Assembly: GCF_000196495.1 (NCBI RefSeq)
Contig: NC_011313.1
Location: forward strand, 682,001-746,000
Source of the DNA: Aliivibrio salmonicida LFI1238
Lineage (GTDB): Bacteria; Pseudomonadota; Gammaproteobacteria; Enterobacterales; Vibrionaceae
DNA: 64,000 nt
Direction: 5' to 3'
Positions 1 to 6,887 of this stretch are shown in pieces (within the stretch, counting starts at the first letter, position 1; each line of letters opens with the position of its first letter). A model generated the notes under the pieces. It saw only the letters and a list, made by a program, of their open reading frames with translations. It was not told where the DNA came from and did no database searches. The position numbers and the translations under genes were made by a program.

Positions 1-1244
1 AAACTCCTAATGATATTTTAGAAGAATGTAGACAAAAACATCATCAAGGTGGCTCTGTAAATTTGGATTGGCTTAGTTTTTCTTTCAGTATTTCTAATCT
101 AAGACACTTGTCTGGTGCGGTTGATCCTGAATTGTCTCCTAAAGTTTTACCTTATTTTCCGTCTATTGATGCACCTAAATATAATTATTCAGCTTGTGAT
201 TATCAGTTTAAGTTTCCAGTAGAGCCTCGTTACGAGTGTCAGCGTGTCGGTGGTGAGGAAGAATTAGCGGCATATAATAAATACATTAGAAATGAGTTCG
301 TTGCATATTATGAAGATTCACTAAAAGTCTTTGTTAGTCATGTTCTTGGTTTGTCATTGTCTGCGCCTTTGGATAAGCCATTCCAGTTTTATGAAAACTC
401 ATTTAACTTGATTTCTAATGATGGTGAGCAATTTTGTGGAAAGGTTGGTATCGGTGGCAATAACAATACAGTTCATTTCCAAATTTCAGGAACTGGTTGT
501 AAGCATGTGTTAGCTCGTCGTTCACTTTTTTCACTGCACCATTATTTAAGTAATGTTCTTGGTATCACAAAGTTATCTCGTGTTGATATTGCTTATGATG
601 ACTATGATGGAATTTTTGATTGTGAATATGCTTTGAAAGCGGCTTATGAAGATGCGTTTAGAGTAAATCCTCGCGGTCGTTCTCCAGTAGTTGACGACCA
701 AAGAAAATTTCATTTCGGTGAATCATTTAATGATCGTCGATTCGAGAAAGAACAAATTTCGATAGGCTCTCGTCAATCTCCAGTCTATTGGCGTATATAC
801 AATAAAGCATTAGAACAAAAGGTTACTGATATTGGTGTTACTTGGTATCGCTCGGAAGTTGAATTAAAGAAATGGGATATTGATATCTTATTAAATTTAG
901 CGGGTGGCTTTGCTGCTTTAAATGATTTTGCTCGTTCAATTGAATCTAGTAAACCATTTAGTGCAAAGCGTAGTCCGTATAAGCGTCCAGTATTAGATTT
1001 ACTTACATCTACGTTTTGGCTTAGACGTCAATACGGAAAATTATTAAATGATTTAGTTTTATTCTTTGATGGTGATTTGGATAAAGTTATTTCGTCTGTA
1101 TCTCGGGGCGGTCATAAACTTGGCTTTCCTTCTACTTATAAAAAATTAGTTTATTCAGCTCTGGAGTATGAATCATGTCAAAAGGTTTATTTGTTCTTGG
1201 TATTACATTTATGGAAGGTGAGCGCGGTAAAACGGCCATATTAA
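1..1244 (+). CDS. Phage replication initiator, RstA/Rep_trans type (5' end outside window)
   Basis: This is the left copy of the initiator described at 2009-3256. The window begins inside codon 2, so only the start codon is missing. The remaining protein is identical to that of the right copy, including the motifs RVDIAYDDYDG, WRIYNKALEQ and RSEVELKK that mark the Rep_trans / phage replication initiation factor family. It is probably functional if its start and promoter lie to the left, which a further repeat unit would supply. Confidence 0.85.
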   Translation, partial: TPNDILEECRQKHHQGGSVNLDWLSFSFSISNLRHLSGAVDPELSPKVLPYFPSIDAPKYNYSACDYQFKFPVEPRYECQRVGGEEELAAYNKYIRNEFVAYYEDSLKVFVSHVLGLSLSAPLDKPFQFYENSFNLISNDGEQFCGKVGIGGNNNTVHFQISGTGCKHVLARRSLFSLHHYLSNVLGITKLSRVDIAYDDYDGIFDCEYALKAAYEDAFRVNPRGRSPVVDDQRKFHFGESFNDRRFEKEQISIGSRQSPVYWRIYNKALEQKVTDIGVTWYRSEVELKKWDIDILLNLAGGFAALNDFARSIESSKPFSAKRSPYKRPVLDLLTSTFWLRRQYGKLLNDLVLFFDGDLDKVISSVSRGGHKLGFPSTYKKLVYSALEYESCQKVYLFLVLHLWKVSAVKRPY

Positions 1245-1389
1245 ATGTTAGTCGTTCTTTGCCTCCATTGGATTTGACAAATTTTAAACGTCGCGTTCTG
1301 GGTGAAACAGGTGAGGTTAGTAAGTATGACCAACCGCTTCATGTTAATTACGATTACGCTTTGATGTTAGAAAAAACGGGTGCATTAGT
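1..1389. repeat. Direct repeat copy A of filamentous-phage module (left edge outside window)
   Basis: Positions 1-1389 match 2013-3401 with an offset of exactly 2012 bases; I found no difference in the stretches compared, and the translated proteins are identical. The match stops inside the RstB-like gene: after a shared GCATTAGT the left copy continues AATACG and the right copy TCCACG. The left edge is cut by the window, so the array may extend further left. Near-perfect identity means a recent duplication or ongoing homogenisation, as seen in tandem CTX/RS1 arrays. Confidence 0.95.
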
Positions 1390-1495
1390 AATACGTGGGT
1401 TCATTCGACCATTCATCAACCTTTGGATAATTCCGCTCTTGATTCTAGGTTCTTCTTTAAACCCGTTCTTGCTCTTACTATGGGAGTTCTCGTAA
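1175..1495 (+). pseudogene. RstB-like gene truncated by fusion at 1389/1390
   Basis: The first 72 or so residues are identical to the intact RstB-like protein at 3187-3534. The reading frame then runs into unrelated DNA and adds a hydrophobic tail of about 34 residues ending in LLLLWEFS. The family C-terminus is lost, so I treat it as a truncated gene. It overlaps the end of the initiator gene by 70 bases, as the right copy does. The tail is probably an accident of the junction, because the opposite strand there carries the end of another small ORF (1354-1524). Confidence 0.7.
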
Positions 1496-1524
1496 TCTCC
1501 AACTTGTGTAACATCTAAGATCAT
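1354..1524 (-). CDS. Small ORF coupled to the phage repressor, 56 aa, probably truncated by the junction
   Basis: The ATG at 1524-1522 overlaps the TGA stop of the repressor gene in the form ATGA, which suggests translational coupling. The product starts MILDVTQVGDYENSHSKSK, is basic and polar, and reaches MNGRMNPRI at the point where the repeat junction falls. The last 11 or so residues (ending FSNIKA) are antisense to the RstB-like gene. The native gene is therefore likely longer in the parent phage and was cut here. I do not recognise the family. Function unknown; position downstream of a phage repressor is all that is known. Confidence 0.45.
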   Translation of the reverse strand: MILDVTQVGDYENSHSKSKNGFKEEPRIKSGIIQRLMNGRMNPRITNAPVFSNIKA

Positions 1525-1697
1525 TTACGTTTTTTTATTTTGTTAAAGTCTTCTTGCTCAAATCTCTCTAAGCCTAGATTTATTAAAAAATCTAACATTT
1601 CTGTTTCTTTAATGCTCGTTCTTGTCTCAATTACTGATTTTACGGTCTTCTCTTCTACTTTTTTCCATGTGCTGTCTTTGATATGTCTTGTAGTCAT
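1521..1697 (-). CDS. Ribbon-helix-helix-like phage repressor, 58 aa
   Basis: A complete ORF of 58 codons divergent from the initiator operon, with a good Shine-Dalgarno (GGGAGT, about 6 bases before the ATG at 1697-1695). The product begins MTTRHIKDSTWKKVEEKT, then a stretch ending SIKETEMLDFLINLGLE, then a lysine-rich tail. A short basic strand followed by two helices, the second containing LDFLINLGLE, is the pattern of Arc/MetJ-type ribbon-helix-helix DNA-binding proteins. Its place matches RstR, the repressor of CTXphi, although RstR itself is helix-turn-helix in several types. The palindromes TTAGAATCTAA just upstream are the likely operators, so the gene probably represses the initiator promoter and itself. 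The family call is by eye. Confidence 0.7.
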   Translation of the reverse strand: MTTRHIKDSTWKKVEEKTVKSVIETRTSIKETEMLDFLINLGLERFEQEDFNKIKKRK

Positions 1698-1735
1698 TTT
1701 GTTACTCCCATCATGTTTAATAAATTATTATAAAC

Positions 1736-1811
1736 TTAGAATCTAATATTTGTTGACACTTAGAATCTAAAAGCTTAGATTTCTCACATAAAATAAATAT
1801 TTAGATTCTAA
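1736..1811. promoter_or_regulatory. Divergent phage control region: operators and initiator promoter
   Basis: An 11-bp palindrome, TTAGAATCTAA (its complement reads TTAGATTCTAA), occurs at 1736-1746, 1760-1770 and 1801-1811; a partial copy (TTAGATTTCT) lies at 1776-1785. A perfect -35 box TTGACA sits at 1753-1758 and, 17 bases on, TTAGAT (1776-1781) can serve as -10 for the rightward operon. The promoter is thus interleaved with the operators. On the other strand TATAAT (1733-1728) lies about 30 bases before the repressor start. The layout implies repression of the initiator and autoregulation by the 58-aa repressor. Confidence 0.7.
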
Positions 1812-1820
1812 GGTTTGGGT

Positions 1821-2012
1821 ATGGAAAAGGTTTTTTATGAAGTTATGCCCGATTGGACGGTTTCCGTCTTTGTCTGTGGCGAGTGGGACTTTTTCAAAAC
1901 ATATCAAAACCTTGTTTCTTACTGTGAATCTAATTTTTACTCTTACGAGTTGATTGATGTTGAAGGTGTTACACACACCGAAAGACAAACTTTGATTGGT
2001 GGCTCATTTTGA
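1821..2012 (+). CDS. Small conserved-position phage protein, 63 aa
   Basis: Starts MEKVFYEVMPDWTVSVFVCGEW and ends in IGGSF. A TTG six bases upstream is in frame, but the ATG at 1821 follows AAGG at a more normal distance. Its TGA (2010-2012) overlaps the TTG start of the initiator gene (TTGA), so the two are probably translationally coupled. It is the first gene of the rightward operon. No family recognised; small acidic and aromatic-rich, with no signal peptide. In related phages a small ORF often precedes the initiator. Confidence 0.6.
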   Translation: MEKVFYEVMPDWTVSVFVCGEWDFFKTYQNLVSYCESNFYSYELIDVEGVTHTERQTLIGGSF

Positions 2013-3256
2013 AAACTCCTAATGATATTTTAGAAGAATGTAGACAAAAACATCATCAAGGTGGCTCTGTAAATTTGGATTGGCTTAGTTTTTCTTTCAG
2101 TATTTCTAATCTAAGACACTTGTCTGGTGCGGTTGATCCTGAATTGTCTCCTAAAGTTTTACCTTATTTTCCGTCTATTGATGCACCTAAATATAATTAT
2201 TCAGCTTGTGATTATCAGTTTAAGTTTCCAGTAGAGCCTCGTTACGAGTGTCAGCGTGTCGGTGGTGAGGAAGAATTAGCGGCATATAATAAATACATTA
2301 GAAATGAGTTCGTTGCATATTATGAAGATTCACTAAAAGTCTTTGTTAGTCATGTTCTTGGTTTGTCATTGTCTGCGCCTTTGGATAAGCCATTCCAGTT
2401 TTATGAAAACTCATTTAACTTGATTTCTAATGATGGTGAGCAATTTTGTGGAAAGGTTGGTATCGGTGGCAATAACAATACAGTTCATTTCCAAATTTCA
2501 GGAACTGGTTGTAAGCATGTGTTAGCTCGTCGTTCACTTTTTTCACTGCACCATTATTTAAGTAATGTTCTTGGTATCACAAAGTTATCTCGTGTTGATA
2601 TTGCTTATGATGACTATGATGGAATTTTTGATTGTGAATATGCTTTGAAAGCGGCTTATGAAGATGCGTTTAGAGTAAATCCTCGCGGTCGTTCTCCAGT
2701 AGTTGACGACCAAAGAAAATTTCATTTCGGTGAATCATTTAATGATCGTCGATTCGAGAAAGAACAAATTTCGATAGGCTCTCGTCAATCTCCAGTCTAT
2801 TGGCGTATATACAATAAAGCATTAGAACAAAAGGTTACTGATATTGGTGTTACTTGGTATCGCTCGGAAGTTGAATTAAAGAAATGGGATATTGATATCT
2901 TATTAAATTTAGCGGGTGGCTTTGCTGCTTTAAATGATTTTGCTCGTTCAATTGAATCTAGTAAACCATTTAGTGCAAAGCGTAGTCCGTATAAGCGTCC
3001 AGTATTAGATTTACTTACATCTACGTTTTGGCTTAGACGTCAATACGGAAAATTATTAAATGATTTAGTTTTATTCTTTGATGGTGATTTGGATAAAGTT
3101 ATTTCGTCTGTATCTCGGGGCGGTCATAAACTTGGCTTTCCTTCTACTTATAAAAAATTAGTTTATTCAGCTCTGGAGTATGAATCATGTCAAAAGGTTT
3201 ATTTGTTCTTGGTATTACATTTATGGAAGGTGAGCGCGGTAAAACGGCCATATTAA
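2009..3256 (+). CDS. rstA: Rolling-circle replication initiator, RstA/Rep_trans family
   Basis: A 415-aa protein of the Rep_trans (phage replication initiation factor) family, which nicks the phage double-stranded origin and starts rolling-circle replication. Visible family features are RVDIAYDDYDG near residue 195, WRIYNKALEQ near 267 (with the tyrosine expected to take part in cleavage) and RSEVELKKWDID near 290. The start is TTG at 2009, overlapping the stop of the upstream small gene, with GGTGG about 9 bases before it. RstA of CTXphi is a little shorter (about 360 aa). The last 23 codons overlap the next gene. The name is used by analogy to CTXphi; the protein may equally be called gpII-like. 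Confidence 0.85.
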   Translation: MKTPNDILEECRQKHHQGGSVNLDWLSFSFSISNLRHLSGAVDPELSPKVLPYFPSIDAPKYNYSACDYQFKFPVEPRYECQRVGGEEELAAYNKYIRNEFVAYYEDSLKVFVSHVLGLSLSAPLDKPFQFYENSFNLISNDGEQFCGKVGIGGNNNTVHFQISGTGCKHVLARRSLFSLHHYLSNVLGITKLSRVDIAYDDYDGIFDCEYALKAAYEDAFRVNPRGRSPVVDDQRKFHFGESFNDRRFEKEQISIGSRQSPVYWRIYNKALEQKVTDIGVTWYRSEVELKKWDIDILLNLAGGFAALNDFARSIESSKPFSAKRSPYKRPVLDLLTSTFWLRRQYGKLLNDLVLFFDGDLDKVISSVSRGGHKLGFPSTYKKLVYSALEYESCQKVYLFLVLHLWKVSAVKRPY

Positions 3257-3401
3257 ATGTTAGTCGTTCTTTGCCTCCATTGGATTTGACAAATTTTAAA
3301 CGTCGCGTTCTGGGTGAAACAGGTGAGGTTAGTAAGTATGACCAACCGCTTCATGTTAATTACGATTACGCTTTGATGTTAGAAAAAACGGGTGCATTAG
3401 T
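2013..3401. repeat. Direct repeat copy B of filamentous-phage module
   Basis: Second copy of the segment at 1-1389, with a repeat period of 2012 bases. It contains the initiator gene and the first part of the RstB-like gene. To the right of 3401 the sequence is unique and continues into the intact RstB-like gene and the dif site. Confidence 0.95.
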
Positions 3402-3534
3402 TCCACGCCGTGAATATAAATTGAATACTGAAATTGATTATAATAATCCATTAGCAGGCGCACTTGTTATTGAATTGATTCCTGTTGATGACGAAATTAA
3501 AAAACATTTCCAATCATCAATGGCGAATAAATAG
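3187..3534 (+). CDS. rstB: RstB-like phage protein, probable ssDNA-binding
   Basis: A 115-aa protein beginning MSKGLFVLGITFMEGERGK. It overlaps the initiator gene by 70 bases, with GGAG about 9 bases before its ATG. Small size, place right after the initiator and overall character match RstB of CTXphi (a ssDNA-binding protein of the DUF1293 type) and the gpV ssDNA-binding proteins of filamentous phages. This is the only intact copy in the window. Assignment is mostly by position, and I see no diagnostic catalytic motif. Confidence 0.6.
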   Translation: MSKGLFVLGITFMEGERGKTAILNVSRSLPPLDLTNFKRRVLGETGEVSKYDQPLHVNYDYALMLEKTGALVPRREYKLNTEIDYNNPLAGALVIELIPVDDEIKKHFQSSMANK

Positions 3535-3595
3535 AACTCTCTGAGGGTGGGGTCTCCTTGTCTGATTCCATCCTCAATCTAATTAAGAAGTAATT

Positions 3596-3688
3596 ATGAA
3601 AACATTATGCGCAAACGTTGGGACTAATAATTCGTTACCAACAGCATCGGTTACTGATTTAGTAAAAGACAATTCAATATTTTTATAG
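3596..3688 (+). CDS. Very small ORF between RstB-like gene and dif, 30 aa
   Basis: Begins MKTLCANVGTNNSLPTAS and ends NSIFL. A weak AAGAAG lies upstream. It sits where filamentous phages have small coat genes, but it is not hydrophobic enough to be a coat protein as it stands. It may be the 5' remnant of a longer phage gene. Coding status uncertain. Confidence 0.3.
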   Translation: MKTLCANVGTNNSLPTASVTDLVKDNSIFL

Positions 3689-3693
3689 ACTCG

Positions 3694-3738
3694 ATTTTCA
3701 CTGATTCGCTGAACGCAGTGAACCTAATCTGTGAAAAT
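3694..3738. other. Imperfect long hairpin near dif (possible phage ssDNA signal)
   Basis: ATTTTCAC at 3694-3701 pairs with GTGAAAAT at 3731-3738, and inside it TTCGCTG pairs with CAGTGAA across the loop AACG, with one mismatch and an asymmetric bulge. Filamentous phages use such folded single-strand hairpins as packaging signal, complementary-strand origin or attP. No T-run follows, so a terminator is unlikely. Confidence 0.4.
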
Positions 3739-3756
3739 GAGTAAGGAGGAAACTAA

Positions 3757-3837
3757 ATGGTTCAATGTATTATCCGTAAAGGCCGTTTTTTCTATTTGAT
3801 AAATAGAAAGGCTCGTAAGGTTAAATTAATACGCTAG
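3757..3837 (+). CDS. Very small basic ORF ending in dif, 26 aa
   Basis: The ATG is preceded by a near-perfect Shine-Dalgarno, AAGGAGG, 6 to 7 bases upstream. The peptide begins MVQCIIRKGRFFYLINRKAR and is strongly basic. Its TAG overlaps the first two bases of dif, so the gene's end may be set by the integration point and differ in the circular phage. Function unknown. Confidence 0.4.
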   Translation: MVQCIIRKGRFFYLINRKARKVKLIR

Positions 3838-3863
3838 TGCGCATTATGTATATTATGTTAAAT
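3836..3863 (+). other. dif: dif site (XerC/XerD recombination site), chromosome I type
   Basis: A 28-bp site with XerC arm AGTGCGCATTA, central hexamer TGTATA and XerD arm TTATGTTAAAT. By memory of the families, it differs from the E. coli dif at two positions in the XerC arm and from V. cholerae dif1 at one central base. It is clearly unlike V. cholerae dif2. It is where chromosome dimers are resolved and where CTX-type phages integrate by borrowing XerCD. The phage module lies directly left of it, so it is both dif and the right attachment site. It also marks the replication terminus region. Confidence 0.9.
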
Positions 3864-4042
3864 AGGGTTTGAAGTTACTGTATGGAACATCATCTACCTG
3901 CTTTCTCTACCCTATAACATCCCAATGTTCATAACCAAGCTATTTAACTATAATCGTATTTACCATAAAATAGCTAATAATCATTAAATAATACTTCGTA
4001 TCTATCTATCGATTATTAGCTTGTTGCTAGCTACGGATTATT

Positions 4043-4354
4043 TTAACCGCCAGCTAATTTAACGGTATGTCCTTGCTTAGTTAAAAACTCTTTAATCTTT
4101 TCACGATTATCGCCTTGGATCTCAATATCACCATCTTTAACCGCGCCACCGCAACAACATACTTTTTTTAATTGAGCTGCTAATAACTTCAATTGAGCAT
4201 CTTCCATATCTAACCCAGAAATAATACAAACCCCTTTACCTTTCCGGCCTTTAGTTTGGCGTTGTACACGAATAATTCCATCACCTTTAGGGCGTTCTTG
4301 TTTAGGTTCTTCTTGTTTAATGCGGCCGATATCTGTTGAATATACTAAAGACAT
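4043..4354 (-). CDS. yciH: SUI1/eIF1-family translation factor YciH
   Basis: A 103-aa protein, the usual length for YciH. The C-terminal two thirds form a SUI1 domain with KGRKGKGVCIISGLDM, then LKKVCCCGGAVKDGDIEIQGD and a final KIKEFLTKQGHTVKLAGG. YciH is the bacterial relative of initiation factor eIF1 and affects start-site fidelity, especially under stress. It is the first gene to the right of dif, pointing towards it. The next gene upstream has the same direction, with a 43-base gap. Confidence 0.93.
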   Translation of the reverse strand: MSLVYSTDIGRIKQEEPKQERPKGDGIIRVQRQTKGRKGKGVCIISGLDMEDAQLKLLAAQLKKVCCCGGAVKDGDIEIQGDNREKIKEFLTKQGHTVKLAGG

Positions 4355-4397
4355 AATAATCTCGATATGAATAAATTCGTAATAGACTGATTGTAAA

Positions 4398-4754
4398 TTA
4401 TTTTACTCGTTTATCCAAAAAGGTTTTTATTGCTTTGATACTGCCTTTTGCTAATTTACCCTGGTACAGGCAATACCATTCCTTCATTTCACCAGTGTCA
4501 TTTTTTAAAGCATAACCTTTATATTCTTCTGTTTGAGTTTTGCTTTTTTTCTCATTGAGAGTCGCTTCACCCATATCACCGAATTCTTTCGGTTGAATAA
4601 TAGAGCCGGTTTCATTCCACCAATCAATGCTTTTCTTTACTGCACTTAAGTGGCCTTGTAGCACTTTATTTTTAATCAAGACCTTCCAACCATCAGGGAT
4701 TCCTGTTTTGTTCTCAATGAAAAATCCTCTGTATAATGATTTATGCATACTCAT
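4398..4754 (-). CDS. DUF3319-family protein
   Basis: A 118-aa protein with two similar halves: MHKSLYRGFFIENKTG... and ...TEEYKGYALKNDTGEM, each followed by a tryptophan-containing strand and a lysine-rich helix (LSAVKKSIDWW; GSIKAIKTFLDK). This internal repeat is typical of the Vibrio DUF3319 family. There is no signal peptide. Function unknown. It may share a transcript with yciH. Confidence 0.7.
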   Translation of the reverse strand: MSMHKSLYRGFFIENKTGIPDGWKVLIKNKVLQGHLSAVKKSIDWWNETGSIIQPKEFGDMGEATLNEKKSKTQTEEYKGYALKNDTGEMKEWYCLYQGKLAKGSIKAIKTFLDKRVK

Positions 4755-4912
4755 TACTCTTGTTTGGATATTGATGATAATTTATAGATTAAGCATCTAA
4801 TAAATAGTGCCTTTTTTCTAGTTAAAATACATTAAAAACTGAGAACCGTGATCTTATGTGGATTAAACTATCGTGTTATAGTGCATTAGGTTAGTTACTA
4901 AAGGTAAACATC

Positions 4913-5830
4913 ATGAATACCGTTACTTTTTTAAATGGTGAATTAACAATTCAAGAATTACAGTCAATATTGAAAAAAGACTATTCAGATAATAGTTTAG
5001 TCTCATTTAAAAATGATTGGGTTAATTTTGTTCATTTTTGTCAACTTCATCAAGTGAATGCTCTACCGGCCTCGACTACTGCGATTCGTATATTTATAGA
5101 GAAACAAGCGAAAGAAAAGAAAATGTCTTCTATTCGTCGGTCATTAATTTCAATTTCTCATATTCACATCGCGTTTGAATTTAACGATCCAACAAAAAAT
5201 GCACAAGTTAAAGCCTCCCTTGGAAGCATTAGGCTGGCAAAAAAAGATGACAGTAAACAGACCGAAGGAATAACATCTCAAATGCTGAAGAAATTAGAGT
5301 ATCAGCTTTCTGAGTCAGTTGAATTGAAAGACATTCGTGACCTAGCGATCTGGCATTTAATGTTCGAATTATTATTAAAACGCGGGGAACTTAGAGACTT
5401 GAAAGTTACGGACGTTAGTTTTAATGATGAAGGTTTGGGCTTGATTAAAATGAAAGAATATTATTATCCGCTTTCAATCAAAATAAGTCAGTTACTAACT
5501 AAGTGGTTAGAAGCATCACAAATTCTAGAGGGTTACCTATTTCGCTCAATGGATCGTCATGAAAACCTCTCATTAAACCATCTCAATGATTCTTCGATTT
5601 ATCGTATCTTTAGACGTGCGAATATATTATTAAATCATACGGTTAATTTCTCAGGCCTTTCTGCTCGTGTTGGGGCAACAAAAGAACTATCAAAGAAAGG
5701 ATATTCAATTCAAGAGATTCAAGAAATGGGTCGTTGGATAAGCCCTGCGATGCCGAATCAATATATAGGTCAAACTAAGCGCTCTGAAGAGCAGAAGAAA
5801 ACATTTCAAACAAAAAAAAGCCCGATATAA
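4913..5830 (+). CDS. Tyrosine recombinase (phage integrase family)
   Basis: A 305-aa protein with an N-terminal SAM-like core-binding domain (about 10-105) and a C-terminal catalytic domain (about 130-300). Catalytic residues visible: the first arginine in LLLKRGELRDLKV, the second in LSARVGATKEL, the tryptophan in MGRWISPAMPNQYI and the nucleophile tyrosine in QYI. The box-II histidine three residues before the second arginine is a leucine here, a change tolerated in some members. Similar stand-alone recombinases occur in vibrio chromosomes. It sits about 1 kb from dif, so it may be a domesticated or XerCD-linked recombinase, but its target is unknown. Confidence 0.8.
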   Translation: MNTVTFLNGELTIQELQSILKKDYSDNSLVSFKNDWVNFVHFCQLHQVNALPASTTAIRIFIEKQAKEKKMSSIRRSLISISHIHIAFEFNDPTKNAQVKASLGSIRLAKKDDSKQTEGITSQMLKKLEYQLSESVELKDIRDLAIWHLMFELLLKRGELRDLKVTDVSFNDEGLGLIKMKEYYYPLSIKISQLLTKWLEASQILEGYLFRSMDRHENLSLNHLNDSSIYRIFRRANILLNHTVNFSGLSARVGATKELSKKGYSIQEIQEMGRWISPAMPNQYIGQTKRSEEQKKTFQTKKSPI

Positions 5831-5845
5831 ATCAGGCTATTTGTT

Positions 5846-6838
5846 TTATTTTAATGCGTTCAGTATGGCTTTTTGCAAGAAGGTTTTAAAGCAATGGCCA
5901 TTATGTTCTAACAATTTTGGAAACATTGAGATTGGTGTCATACCTGGAAAGGTATTCACTTCATTCAAGTATATTTCGTTTTCATCGGTAAGAAAAAAAT
6001 CAATACGAGATAAGTCTTTCAATTTCATTTGAGTGAATACTTTTCGACTGTATTTATTGATTAACTCGATTTGTTCTTCAGTTAAATTCTTAGCGTCTAA
6101 TGTTGTGGTTGAATGACTACCACTGCCATATTTTTCTTCATACGTATAGAAAGCACCATCAGGAGCAGTAACTTCACCAGGTAAAGTAGTATAAAGTTCG
6201 CCATCAATTTCATAAGCTGAAACTTCAAGTTCTCTTGGTTTGACTGCTTTTTCTACTAATACTTGCTCTGAGTAAGTGAATGCATTGTTTACCGCTTCAA
6301 CTACTTGTTCTTTTGACGTTACGTGGTAACAACCAACAGATGAACCTTGGCATGCGGCTTTGACAAACAAACTGCCCCATTGGTCAAAAGCAACCAATGC
6401 CTCATCATGGGTGGTTTGGTTGTTTTCAGTCAAAAATAAATACGGCGTATTTGGAATACTCAACGCGTCGTACCAAAGCTTCGATGTTATCTTATTAAAG
6501 CTGTTTGTACTTGCTTCTGCGTTACAACCTAAATAAGGAATTGAAAACATATCAAGCATTGATTGGATATCGCCTGTTTCACCAGGGTAACCATGGATAC
6601 AGGGAACTACATAATCAACAGGGGCTGTCGCTTCATTATTACAAAGTAACGTTTTGTCTGAGCGTAATTCATATTTCAAACCAGATTCAATATGAAACCA
6701 ACTGCCATCTTTAATCTCAAGATGTGTGATTTGAAATGTATTGAGTTCAGACAGTTGTTGGGCTATATAATTGGCAGAAACCAATGAAACTTCATGTTCA
6801 GTACCGCTACCGCCACAAAGTAAAAGAATGTGAGTCAT
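5846..6838 (-). CDS. ddlA: D-alanine--D-alanine ligase
   Basis: An ATP-grasp enzyme that joins two D-alanines for the peptidoglycan stem, in the cytoplasm. The start is the ATG at 6838 (MTHILLLCGGSGTEHEVSL); the in-frame extension upstream lies in the preceding terminator and is unlikely. This gives 330 aa, normal for Ddl. Family motifs: GGSGTEHEVSL, CQGSSVGCYHV, VEKAVKPRELEVS, LSRIDFFLTDENEIYLNEVNTFPGMTP (last read in parts), the latter holding the Mg-binding Asp, Glu and Asn. It converges with the recombinase gene, and only a 15-base gap separates the two. Confidence 0.93.
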   Translation of the reverse strand: MTHILLLCGGSGTEHEVSLVSANYIAQQLSELNTFQITHLEIKDGSWFHIESGLKYELRSDKTLLCNNEATAPVDYVVPCIHGYPGETGDIQSMLDMFSIPYLGCNAEASTNSFNKITSKLWYDALSIPNTPYLFLTENNQTTHDEALVAFDQWGSLFVKAACQGSSVGCYHVTSKEQVVEAVNNAFTYSEQVLVEKAVKPRELEVSAYEIDGELYTTLPGEVTAPDGAFYTYEEKYGSGSHSTTTLDAKNLTEEQIELINKYSRKVFTQMKLKDLSRIDFFLTDENEIYLNEVNTFPGMTPISMFPKLLEHNGHCFKTFLQKAILNALK

Positions 6839-6859
6839 AATATCTTCTGCAAAAAGAAA

Positions 6860-6879
6860 AGGTGCAATTAACTGCACCT
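6860..6879 (-). terminator. Hairpin terminator after the SPOR lipoprotein gene
   Basis: AGGTGCA / TGCACCT stem with a 6-base loop, followed on the minus strand by TTTTCTTTTT. It lies between the lipoprotein stop and the ddl start. Confidence 0.7.
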
Positions 6880-6887
6880 ATTTAAAA

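Noticed and set aside
1533..1551. A dif-like XerD arm (TTTTGTTAAAG) inside the phage unit
   Set aside because: Nine of eleven bases match the XerD arm, but there is no XerC arm beside it and the sequence codes for the repressor's C-terminus.
1540..1746. A 68-codon plus-strand frame opposite the repressor
   Set aside because: It is antisense to the 58-aa repressor, has no ribosome site and runs through the operators.
1767..1988. A 73-codon minus-strand frame
   Set aside because: Shadow of the 63-aa gene at 1821-2012, which is better placed in the rightward operon.
3970..4022. Inverted repeat AGCTAATAATC / GATTATTAGCT between dif and yciH
   Set aside because: The loop is about 30 bases long and there is no T-run; it may be chance in AT-rich DNA.
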